From Candidatus Zixiibacteriota bacterium (GTDB lineage: Bacteria > SM23-81 > DAOVCL01), in assembly GCA_030670005.1 (NCBI GenBank), contig DAOVCL010000127.1:1-5918 (forward strand): a stretch of DNA of 5,918 bases, written 5' to 3'. The notes below the pieces were generated by a model, which was given only the letters and a program-made list of their open reading frames with translations, searched no databases and was not told the DNA's origin. Each line of letters begins with the position of its first letter. Position 1 is the first letter of the stretch. A program made the position numbers and the translations under genes. Shown here piece after piece: positions 1 through 4,836 of this stretch.

Positions 1-126
1 AAAGAAAGGATGATAAAAATCTTGGATGAAGCGGAGATAGAAAAGGGTTATCTCACAAAAATTTTACAGAAATACGGTTTGAAAGAAAAATTTGAGCGTT
101 TCGTAAGGTTATATTATGAGGAATAA
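1..126 (+). CDS. C-terminal fragment of an unidentified protein (left edge)
   Basis: An open frame enters from the left edge and ends at TAA 124-126, giving 41 residues. They are highly charged (Lys/Glu rich) and look helical, for example ILDEAEIEKGYLTKILQKYG near the start. The 5' end lies outside the window. An internal ATG at base 10 has AAAGAAAGG before it, but it would give only a 38-residue peptide, so a truncated larger gene is more likely. Its last 11 bases overlap the next small gene. The arrangement (a protein with a helical C-terminus followed by a tiny overlapping Lys/Glu-rich protein) resembles nucleotidyltransferase-type accessory cassettes, but no catalytic motif is visible, so that is inference only. 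Base composition is much AT-richer than in the genes downstream. Confidence 0.5.
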   Translation, partial: KERMIKILDEAEIEKGYLTKILQKYGLKEKFERFVRLYYEE

Positions 127-304
127 AGAGATATTAAACCCAAAGATTGAGAATATATTTGAGGCAAAAAGAAGTTTCCATAGAGAACTTGCAAAAATAT
201 CCTTTGAGGAAAAGATAGAAATACTTTTTCGTTTACAGGAGATTGCAGATAACATCAAAGGTTCTTTAAGAAAGACACAGAAGCATCAGAGATCACGGCG
301 GTAG
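116..304 (+). CDS. Small helical protein of unknown function, overlapping the upstream gene
   Basis: Sixty-two codons start at ATG 116, inside the last 11 bases of the preceding frame, which suggests translational coupling. No strong Shine-Dalgarno is visible (only GTAAGG about 10 bases upstream). Residues 14-48 look like a conserved amphipathic segment (FEAKRSFHRELAKISFEEKI then LFRLQEIADNI). From memory it resembles small proteins encoded right after nucleotidyltransferase-like genes in some genomes; this is family recall, not a search. The last 14 residues (from GSLRKT) are basic and low in complexity, and the stop lies 6 bp before a terminal-inverted-repeat element at 311. The native C-terminus may therefore have been altered by a frameshift or by the insertion. 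No function is assigned. Confidence 0.5.
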   Translation: MRNKEILNPKIENIFEAKRSFHRELAKISFEEKIEILFRLQEIADNIKGSLRKTQKHQRSRR

Positions 305-310
305 TAGATA

Positions 311-498
311 GGGACGTCCATAGAATTATAAATTGACAGAAGGAACCCTTTTTTGCTTTAAGCCACGCAAAGCGGTGACGCGGGGAAGTATCTCCAAATA
401 ATGGTGGTGAGCATCTCTGTGAAGAGGGGGAGGAAATAGCCAAAGAAAAAGGATTTAAAGTATTGGGAAAGTAGTTTTTTCAATTTTATGGACGTCCC
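311..498. mobile_element. 188-bp MITE-like element with 12-bp terminal inverted repeats
   Basis: GGGACGTCCATA at 311-322 is the exact reverse complement of TATGGACGTCCC at 487-498. Farther inward AAATTGA (330-336) pairs with TCAATTT (480-486), so the arms are longer but interrupted by a short indel on one side. The interior carries no transposase, only short frames, so it fits a non-autonomous element or a decayed insertion. No convincing target-site duplication is visible. It starts 6 bp after the stop codon of the small upstream gene. Confidence 0.55.
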
Positions 499-522
499 CC
501 GATTGTCCCATTGAAGACTATG

Positions 523-594
523 TAACCGCAACCTTTAGGTTGCGTAAGTAGTTGATTTATCAAGCTTCTTTTTGCAGGCTAAAACCTGCGGTTA
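523..594. repeat. 72-bp double-hairpin intergenic repeat
   Basis: The outer arms TAACCGCA (523-530) and TGCGGTTA (587-594) are perfect inverted repeats. Inside, CGCAACC-TTTA-GGTTGCG (527-544) and GCAGG-CTAAAA-CCTGC (574-589) each form their own hairpin. The outer stem and the two inner hairpins are mutually exclusive folds because they share bases. This is typical of small dispersed palindromic repeats. Neither hairpin has a following T-tract, so it is not an obvious terminator. Confidence 0.6.
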
Positions 595-656
595 TCTATT
601 CTAGGGTTTTGCAGTTGAGCCATAATTGACAGCCTATATTTATCAAAGGAGAATCT

Positions 657-1322
657 ATGGCCTTAGGTGTAAGGGCAGGAAAAAGAACGGGGATAAGGCT
701 TTCCCTCTCGGTCACCTTCTTTCTGCTCCTCCTGTATACCGCGCAGACGGCCTTGACCATCTACCTGGTGGTGGACAAATTCAAGAAGGCGGAGCTGATC
801 AGAGAGCAGAAGCTGAAGATAGGGGAGCTGGAGGAGAAGGTGAGACTTCTGGAGGTGATAAAGGAGTTCAAGGTCGGTCTCAAGGAGGGGGAGATAAGGG
901 AGCTAACCGATCTTATCTGGAGTAAGAGCAAAGCCTGGGGTATTGACCCCCTCCTTATCCTTGCTTTGATAAAGACGGAAAGCTCTTTCCTCTGGAAGGC
1001 GGAGTCATATAGGGGAGCCAGGGGTTTAATGCAGATACTTCCCAGCACAGGCGAATGGTTGGCCAGAAGAAAAGGGATCAGGTGGGCTGGGCCCTATTCC
1101 CTCTACCATCCGACCACCAATGTGAGGCTTGGTCTGGCCTATCTCTTCGAGCTAATCCTCAAGTTCAAGGATGTGAAGAGGGCAATCATCGCCTACAATT
1201 TAGGGGAGAACGAGCTGAGGCTGAGGATAAGGAAGGGGGAGAGGCTACCCACTCGTTATCTGAACAGTGTGATGGAAAACTACAGGCTTATTATGAAGAT
1301 GGCTCAAAACATTAACTCTTGA
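657..1322 (+). CDS. Membrane-anchored lytic transglycosylase (SLT domain)
   Basis: The 221-residue protein cleaves the beta-1,4 MurNAc-GlcNAc bond of peptidoglycan, judging by its SLT (GH23-type) domain. Residues 14-40 form one hydrophobic segment after a basic N-terminus, which fits a signal anchor placing the enzyme in the periplasm. Residues 41-70 are Lys/Glu/Leu rich and likely a short coiled coil. The catalytic domain covers about 82-215. It contains the catalytic glutamate in KTESS (E108), the ARGLMQILPST motif (121-131), the N155-xxLGxxYL helix and IIAYNLGENEL (177-187), equivalent to the usual AYNxG motif. The start ATG is set by AAAGGAG five bases upstream. The lone catalytic domain with a stalk is compact compared with Slt70 or MltD. 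It is flanked on both sides by repeat-rich non-coding DNA and appears monocistronic. The exact subfamily is uncertain. Confidence 0.92.
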   Translation: MALGVRAGKRTGIRLSLSVTFFLLLLYTAQTALTIYLVVDKFKKAELIREQKLKIGELEEKVRLLEVIKEFKVGLKEGEIRELTDLIWSKSKAWGIDPLLILALIKTESSFLWKAESYRGARGLMQILPSTGEWLARRKGIRWAGPYSLYHPTTNVRLGLAYLFELILKFKDVKRAIIAYNLGENELRLRIRKGERLPTRYLNSVMENYRLIMKMAQNINS

Positions 1323-1385
1323 ATTCAGAGATAACCCCAAATTATCTGTTAAGAAACCACGAGATTATCACAAGATATTCATAAA

Positions 1386-1642
1386 ACAGGGATTCCACCA
1401 AAAGGCAATTTAATTATGCACCCAATATACTTGCTATGATATTCTCACATTGGTGTCTTAAGTGTCATTGCGAGGAGTGTAGCGACGAAGCAATCTCTTG
1501 GTCTTAACCTACATTCAGTGTTTTTTAGATTGCTTCGCTGCGCTCGCAATGACATGTAATCTATTTTGCACTTCCGTAATAATTTGCCTAACTCTTAGCG
1601 TTTTGAATACATATTTTTATTCTATTTAGGTGGAATCCCTGT
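1386..1642. mobile_element. 257-bp MITE-like element with 14-bp terminal inverted repeats
   Basis: ACAGGGATTCCACC at 1386-1399 is the perfect reverse complement of GGTGGAATCCCTGT at 1629-1642. The match continues loosely inward, with AGGCAA near 1404 and TTGCCT near 1585 also complementary. The interior has no transposase frame and is mostly AT-rich, apart from a GC-richer palindromic repeat in the middle. This fits a non-autonomous transposable element. No clear target-site duplication is seen. Confidence 0.6.
1463..1554. repeat. 92-bp palindromic repeat nested in the MITE-like element
   Basis: TGTCATTGCGAG (1463-1474) pairs perfectly with CTCGCAATGACA (1543-1554). CGAAGCAATCT (1486-1496) pairs perfectly with AGATTGCTTCG (1527-1537). 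A 30-base loop (1497-1526) separates the arms. The arms (ATTGCGAG...GAAGCAATC) match a dispersed repeat I recall from intergenic regions of many environmental bacterial genomes. Function is unknown. RNA from it could form a long stem. Confidence 0.75.
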
Positions 1643-1781
1643 AAAAGAAAGCTTACAAAAATTAAATTTAAAACCCGTTTTTTCACCTAAAAGATAAAGG
1701 ATCATACTCTTGCTTGAAGATTCTTACATAATCTGTACTACAAACTTGCAAGATCTGGTTTTTTGACAAACTTTTTTAACC

Positions 1782-1816
1782 GCAAAGCTCGCAAAGTAGG
1801 CGCAGAGAAGGCAAAG
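1782..1816. repeat. Degenerate short-period CGCAAAG-type array
   Basis: GCAAAG occurs at 1782, 1791 and 1811, with GCAGAG at 1802, giving spacings of 9, 11 and 9 bases close to one helical turn. The pattern resembles widespread 'CGCAAAG' intergenic simple arrays. No coding role and no known binding protein can be read from the sequence. Confidence 0.55.
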
Positions 1817-1829
1817 GTTTGAATGTAAA

Positions 1830-1865
1830 TTGCGGTATATACCAGGTGAAAGCCTGAAGCCGCAA
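1830..1865. repeat. 36-bp interrupted hairpin
   Basis: The outer arms TTGCGG (1830-1835) and CCGCAA (1860-1865) are complementary, and inside them CAGG-TGAAAG-CCTG (1843-1856) forms a second stem. The layout recalls the GCAGG/CCTGC hairpin next to a CCGCA arm at 523-594, so it may be a decayed relative of that repeat. The stem is short and has no immediate T-tract (the T-run starts about 6 bases later), so I do not call it a terminator. Confidence 0.35.
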
Positions 1866-1880
1866 GTATCTTTTTTACTA

Positions 1881-1933
1881 TCAGTGAAATCTGTGGCCAT
1901 TATTTGCTGGCAACTCTGCTGGACTGTGTAGCT
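1881..1933 (+). repeat. Dispersed repeat, copy 1 (decayed)
   Basis: It starts with the 18-base unit TCAGTGAAATCTGTGGCC, identical to copy 2 at 2012-2029. The next 30 or so bases align with copy 2 at about two in three positions. In this copy the GC hairpin present in copy 2 has been lost. Confidence 0.6.
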
Positions 1934-1967
1934 CCGTGAGATTCAGAGGTGAATTGCCATAATCTCT

Positions 1968-2001
1968 ATTCGTGCGGATTCGTTTATTCGTGTCATTCGT
2001 G
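1968..2001 (+). repeat. Degenerate ATTCGTG-type array
   Basis: ATTCGTG occurs at 1968, 1986 and 1995, and ATTCGT at 1978, giving a period of 8 to 10 bases. It sits between the two copies of the TCAGTGAAATCTGTGGCC repeat. Similar ATTCGTG strings are found together with that repeat in other genomes as I recall them, so the two may be parts of one composite element. Confidence 0.55.
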
Positions 2002-2011
2002 TTCCAGAGAT

Positions 2012-2064
2012 TCAGTGAAATCTGTGGCCCTTGTTTGGTTGCGGCTTTGCCGCGCTGGGTTCAT
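2012..2064 (+). repeat. Dispersed repeat, copy 2 with intact hairpin
   Basis: An 18-base unit identical to copy 1, displaced by 131 bases, is followed by a perfect hairpin GCGGC-TTT-GCCGC (2041-2053). The copy ends about 25 bases before the start codon of the gene at 2090. Any promoter for that gene must therefore lie in or at the edge of repeat-derived DNA. Both copies share the preceding context GAGATTCAG (1938-1946 and 2007-2015), suggesting more than one round of local duplication. Confidence 0.6.
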
Positions 2065-2089
2065 TTGTGGTTAAGTATTTTGCAATAAA

Positions 2090-2692
2090 ATGTTGAGATT
2101 TCAGATATTTCTTGTAGTCTTGGCCCTCTTGCCCTCGCTCTCCTCGGCTCAGGATAAAGGTCCCCTTACAAACCTGGACTTCCTGCGAGGAGCGATCTGG
2201 AGGACCCTGGACTCTTCCCTGAGCCAAACTAACCTGGGCTCCTCCATTGAGCTGATGGCAGAGGGGGAGAATGAGGCCGACTGGCTCTTAGAGGATGTCC
2301 TCCTCTCCTGGCTTCTGAAGAGGGGAGAGGTGGTGAGCCTGAAGGGGGGGGATCCTATTTCTGCCTTGCTTAGCTTCAGGATACTTGAACTGAGGCTGAG
2401 CTATCCTGCTCAGAGGCGGAGCGGGTTTCTAGGACCTCGCCAGATAAAGAGAGAGGCTAAGGTGGATTTTATCCTCAGGCTACAGGGCCCGGGTGAGCGG
2501 AGGGTCCTCTGGAACCAAAGGATAAAGGGAAGAATCTCCGATTGGGTCCCCAGGGCCAGGCTAAAACCAATAAAAGGCCCCTCATTTCTCACACCCCCCC
2601 TTCCCACCGGAAGGTGGGCCAGGTATGGAGAACCAGTGGTAGTCACCGGGTTGGTAGCAGGGCTGGTTTACCTACTCTATTCTAACCGTTAA
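2090..2692 (+). CDS. Exported protein of unknown function, first gene of the bamD-nadD cluster
   Basis: This 200-residue protein is not assigned to a named family. Residues 1-20 are a clear signal peptide (hydrophobic core FLVVLALLPSLSSA, likely cut A20/Q21). The mature part begins with a helical region (29-80), followed by segments that look like beta strands (about 91-150), including ILELRLSYP and FILRLQG...VLWNQRIKG. The overall pattern faintly recalls small periplasmic lipoprotein-like domains such as FlgO or CsgG N-regions, but that is a guess. A Pro/Gly-rich linker (160-177) leads to a C-terminal hydrophobic stretch (about 181-197) ending YSNR, a possible membrane tail. The ATG is chosen because the signal peptide follows directly, but no Shine-Dalgarno is visible. 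The stop lies 13 bp before the bamD-like gene, so a role in outer-membrane or envelope assembly is a reasonable inference. Confidence 0.8.
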   Translation: MLRFQIFLVVLALLPSLSSAQDKGPLTNLDFLRGAIWRTLDSSLSQTNLGSSIELMAEGENEADWLLEDVLLSWLLKRGEVVSLKGGDPISALLSFRILELRLSYPAQRRSGFLGPRQIKREAKVDFILRLQGPGERRVLWNQRIKGRISDWVPRARLKPIKGPSFLTPPLPTGRWARYGEPVVVTGLVAGLVYLLYSNR

Positions 2693-2705
2693 GAAAGGAT
2701 TCAAG

Positions 2706-3449
2706 ATGAAGAGAGCTCATTGTCTCGTTATCTTTCTCTTTCTCCTCTCTGGATGTGTCTCCCATCCTCCCCCGGAGAGCGCAGGTGTAGAGGAAAAATA
2801 TGTCTGGGCCTGCAAGAAACTGGATGAAGGGGCTAGCGAGGAGGCCATTGCCGAATTTAAGAGGATAATCTTTGAGCATCCGGGAAGCGAATATCTTGAT
2901 GATGTCAGGTTTGGCTTAGCAGAGGCTTACTTCAAGCAGAAGGATTATATTCTGGCCGCATCAGAGTATAAGGCATTGATCAGGGATTTCCCCTCCAGTC
3001 CGTATGCCGATGACTCCCAGTACAAGGTTGCCCTCTGCTATTTTAAGCTCTCACCTGGCCCCCAACTGGATCAGAGGTATACCCATCTGGCTATAGAGGA
3101 GTTTAAGATCTTCTTGGAGGATTATCCCCAGAGCAAGTTTATGCCTCAGGCCAAGGGGAAGCTGGCTCAACTGAGGAATAAACTGGCCGAAAAGGCCTAT
3201 AAGAATGGTCTTCTCTATTACAAAATGGGTGATTACGAGGCAGCAAAAGTATACTACCAAATGGTCTTGGACGAGTATGGGGAGACCGATTGGGTGGATG
3301 ATGCCCATTATGGGTTGGGAGAGGTATGGGAGAAGGAGGGAGATAGGGAGAAAGCCCTCAGGGAGTATAGGATCATCCCCCACCACTACCCTTATAGCAA
3401 CTGCTCCCGTAAGGCCTTGGAGAAGATCAGGAGGTTATCCTCAGGCTGA
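2706..3449 (+). CDS. bamD: BamD-like outer-membrane assembly lipoprotein (TPR repeats)
   Basis: A 247-residue lipoprotein related to BamD (YfiO/ComL), the TPR component of the BAM complex that inserts beta-barrel proteins into the outer membrane. The lipobox LLSGC places the lipidated cysteine at residue 17 after a short hydrophobic signal. About five TPR-like helical pairs follow (roughly 32-62, 66-98, 103-143, 163-193, 198-230), with the repeated family pattern A-x-x-x-F-x-x-x-x-x-x-x-P-x-S-x-Y-x-x-D/A. Length agrees with BamD (about 240-250). The start is supported by AAAGGA six bases upstream. It follows the unknown exported gene by 13 bp and shares a TGATG stop-start with nadD. A generic TPR lipoprotein (for example a CpoB/YbgF-like protein) is the alternative, but the lipobox and size favour BamD. 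Confidence 0.85.
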   Translation: MKRAHCLVIFLFLLSGCVSHPPPESAGVEEKYVWACKKLDEGASEEAIAEFKRIIFEHPGSEYLDDVRFGLAEAYFKQKDYILAASEYKALIRDFPSSPYADDSQYKVALCYFKLSPGPQLDQRYTHLAIEEFKIFLEDYPQSKFMPQAKGKLAQLRNKLAEKAYKNGLLYYKMGDYEAAKVYYQMVLDEYGETDWVDDAHYGLGEVWEKEGDREKALREYRIIPHHYPYSNCSRKALEKIRRLSSG

Positions 3450-4024
3450 TGGGGAGGATTGGGGTCTTAGGGGGGACATTTGATCCACCCCATATAGGTC
3501 ACCTTATCCTGGCTCAGGAGGCTATGGTGAAGCTGAATTTGGAGGAGATAGCCTTCATCCCCGCTGCCTGTCCCCCTCACAAGGGTATTTCGCCCACAGC
3601 CTCCCCCCAGCAGAGGCTGGAGATGGTCAGCCTGGCCATTTCCGACAACCCTAAGTTTAAAGCTTTGGATATAGAGCTGAGGAGAAAAGGTCCCTCCTAC
3701 ACCATAGATACAATTCTGGAGCTAAAGAGAACCCGGGGCCCAGGGCGAGAGATCTTCTTTCTAATGGGCTCAGATAGCTTGAGGGAACTTTCAACCTGGA
3801 AGGAACCGGAGAAGTTGGTCAAGATCTGCCAGGTTGTGGTGGCTACCCGACCGGGCATAACCCCCAAGGGAAAGTTTGCTCAGGAGATAATAGCCCTGGA
3901 GATGCCTCCTGTGGGGATCTCCTCCACTCAGATAAGGAAGAGGGTAAAGAGGGGGGAGCCCGTCAGGTATCTGGTTCCACAGAAGGTGGAGCAGTATATC
4001 CTTCAGGAAGGTCTCTACCTCTGA
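3449..4024 (+). CDS. nadD: Nicotinate-nucleotide adenylyltransferase
   Basis: NadD joins ATP to nicotinate mononucleotide to give deamido-NAD, a late step of NAD biosynthesis in the cytoplasm. The 191-residue length is normal. The N-terminal nucleotidyltransferase signature GGTFDPPHIGH (8-18) includes the HxGH motif (H15-H18). Further family features are PPHK (42-45), GPSYTIDT (81-88), FLMGSDS with LSTW just after it (104-117), and the C-terminal ISSTQIRKR (157-165), which binds the ATP phosphates. The ATG overlaps the bamD stop by one base (TGATG). AGGAGG at 3429-3434 is 14 bases away, rather far, so translational coupling to bamD probably matters. Its 3' end overlaps the convergent pcm by 10 bp. 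Confidence 0.95.
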   Translation: MGRIGVLGGTFDPPHIGHLILAQEAMVKLNLEEIAFIPAACPPHKGISPTASPQQRLEMVSLAISDNPKFKALDIELRRKGPSYTIDTILELKRTRGPGREIFFLMGSDSLRELSTWKEPEKLVKICQVVVATRPGITPKGKFAQEIIALEMPPVGISSTQIRKRVKRGEPVRYLVPQKVEQYILQEGLYL

Positions 4025-4701
4025 TGTGGGCCGGTCATAGGGACGAAGATGACCGACATAAGGTCCCGTTCCCTTACCTTTCCCCCCCTCTTGACCAGAA
4101 GCCTTAGGGTCTGAAAGTAGTTCCCAATCGGGATGACCATCCTCCCCCCTTCTGCCAACTGTTCCACGAGGGGAAGGGGAACGCTTGAAGTGGCACAGGT
4201 GACCATAACCCGATCAAACGGGGAATGATCGGGCCAGCCCCTGTAACCGTCCCCAATCCTGAAGTGGATGTTGCCATAACCCAATTGATCGAGGATCTCC
4301 TGAGCCCTGCGAGAGAGGTTACCTACTATCTCCACGGTGAAGACCTCAGCGGCAGTCTCCGCCAGCACAGCAGCCTGATACCCGGAGCCGGTCCCTATCT
4401 CCAAAACCCTCTCCTGGCCTTGGAGGGAGAGGGCCTGGGTCATAAAGGCAACTATATATGGCTGGGAGATGGTCTGCCCCTCCCCGATGGGCAGGGGACG
4501 ATCGTCGTAGGCGGAGGGGGTGAGTGGGGGGGGAAGAAAAAGTTCTCTGGGGACTTTGCCCATAGCCCGGAGTACTCCCCTATCCTTTATCCCTCTGGAC
4601 CTAATCTGCTGATCAAGCATAAGCTTTCTGGCCCTCTCAAAGCTGAGTTCTCTTCGGTGACTGAAGAGGGCGAAAAGGGAGGATAAAAGGTGAATGGGCA
4701 A
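4015..4701 (-). CDS. pcm: Protein-L-isoaspartate O-methyltransferase
   Basis: PCMT uses S-adenosylmethionine to methylate isoaspartyl residues in damaged proteins, starting their repair. With the TTG start at 4701 it has 228 residues. Visible motifs are GEGQTISQPY (73-82, substrate and active-site loop), VLEIGTGSGY (99-108, SAM motif I), TVEI (122-125), GDGYRGW (150-156), FDRVMVT (162-168) and GGRMVIPIG (185-193). The frame stays open up to an ATG at 4887, which would add 62 residues unlike the family. That region contains the promoter and overlaps the divergent gene, so I prefer TTG 4701, which has GGAGG six bases upstream. ATG 4620 would give 201 residues but cuts into the conserved first helix and lacks as good a ribosome binding site. 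The gene is convergent with nadD. Confidence 0.93.
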   Translation of the reverse strand: MPIHLLSSLFALFSHRRELSFERARKLMLDQQIRSRGIKDRGVLRAMGKVPRELFLPPPLTPSAYDDRPLPIGEGQTISQPYIVAFMTQALSLQGQERVLEIGTGSGYQAAVLAETAAEVFTVEIVGNLSRRAQEILDQLGYGNIHFRIGDGYRGWPDHSPFDRVMVTCATSSVPLPLVEQLAEGGRMVIPIGNYFQTLRLLVKRGGKVRERDLMSVIFVPMTGPHQR

Positions 4702-4704
4702 TCC

Positions 4705-4712
4705 CCTCCTCC
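4705..4712 (-). promoter_or_regulatory. Ribosome binding site that decides the pcm start
   Basis: Read on the minus strand the bases are GGAGGAGG, followed by GGA and then TTG 4701. GGAGG sits six bases from the TTG. No comparable site precedes the in-frame ATG at 4620 or the ATG at 4887, which is the main reason for choosing TTG. Confidence 0.65.
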
Positions 4713-4779
4713 AAGGTTTGAATCCGCTTGGCCGTCTCCACTTTATAGGTTTTCCCAAGACGGCCAATGATATGGACTG

Positions 4780-4810
4780 GGAATTTTTTCCAATATAAAG
4801 GAATTTTTCC
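4780..4810. promoter_or_regulatory. Paired GGAATTTTT(T)CC boxes, possible operator
   Basis: GGAATTTTTTCC (4780-4791) and GGAATTTTTCC (4800-4810) are near-identical copies, each with GGAA/TTCC arms. Their starts are 20 bp apart, about two helical turns, so a protein could bind both on one DNA face. One copy fills the spacer of the pcm promoter and the other covers its expected transcription start. This placement would suit a repressor site, but no regulator is identified. Confidence 0.4.
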
Positions 4811-4820
4811 CTATTGTCAA
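4792..4820 (-). promoter_or_regulatory. Sigma-70-type promoter for pcm
   Basis: On the minus strand TTGACA (4820-4815) is followed by a 17-base spacer and TATATT (4797-4792), close to the consensus in both hexamers and spacing. Transcription would begin near 4785, giving a leader of about 84 bases before TTG 4701. The -35 box lies only about 17 bp from the ATG of the divergent gene, so the two genes share one small control region. Confidence 0.7.
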
Positions 4821-4836
4821 GGGAAAGGAAGAGGAT

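Larger units (their letters stand above)
305..656. other. Gene-free stretch with two repeat elements, upstream of the transglycosylase gene
   Basis: No credible coding region is seen between 305 and 656. The stretch holds the 188-bp inverted-repeat element at 311-498 and the 72-bp double hairpin at 523-594. About 60 bases of leader then end in the ribosome binding site AAAGGAG (645-651) of the transglycosylase gene. A TTGACA lies at 626-631, but the matching -10 position would fall on the ribosome binding site, so I could not define a promoter. Confidence 0.6.
1323..2089. other. 767-bp gene-free repeat patchwork
   Basis: No frame here has protein-like content with a ribosome binding site. 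The region holds a 257-bp inverted-repeat element (1386-1642) with a nested palindrome (1463-1554), a CGCAAAG-type array (1782-1816), a hairpin (1830-1865), a diverged pair of about 50-bp repeats (1881-1933 and 2012-2064) and an ATTCGTG-type array (1968-2001). Bases 1643-1778 are AT-rich with nothing I recognise. No clear rho-independent terminator follows the transglycosylase gene, and no clear promoter precedes the gene at 2090. Confidence 0.6.

Noticed and set aside
379..474. Frame containing EEGEEIAKEKGFKVLGK inside the inverted-repeat element, resembling a protein remnant
   Set aside because: Only about 30 codons, no start codon with a ribosome binding site, and it lies within a terminal-inverted-repeat element; similarity to any family is too weak.
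626..656. TTGACA upstream of the transglycosylase gene as a promoter -35 box
   Set aside because: The -10 position 17 bases later would coincide with the ribosome binding site and start codon.
1329..1347. Hairpin AGATAA-CCCCAAA-TTATCT after the transglycosylase stop
   Set aside because: The stem is short and AT-rich with no T-tract, so it is too weak for a terminator.
1782..2001. CRISPR array
   Set aside because: The repeat units are 6-7 bases with a period of 8-11 and no spacers of usual size, so not CRISPR.
3051..3386. Minus-strand open frame of 111 codons
   Set aside because: It is antisense to the BamD-like gene, whose TPR pattern and lipobox are clear.
4225..4686. Plus-strand open frame of 153 codons
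   Set aside because: It lies entirely opposite pcm, which has all PCMT motifs; the plus-strand translation is Gly/Pro-rich with no recognisable domain.
4794..4799. TATAAA on the plus strand as a -10 box for the mutase gene
   Set aside because: No acceptable -35 box about 17 bases upstream, and the site overlaps the much better minus-strand promoter.
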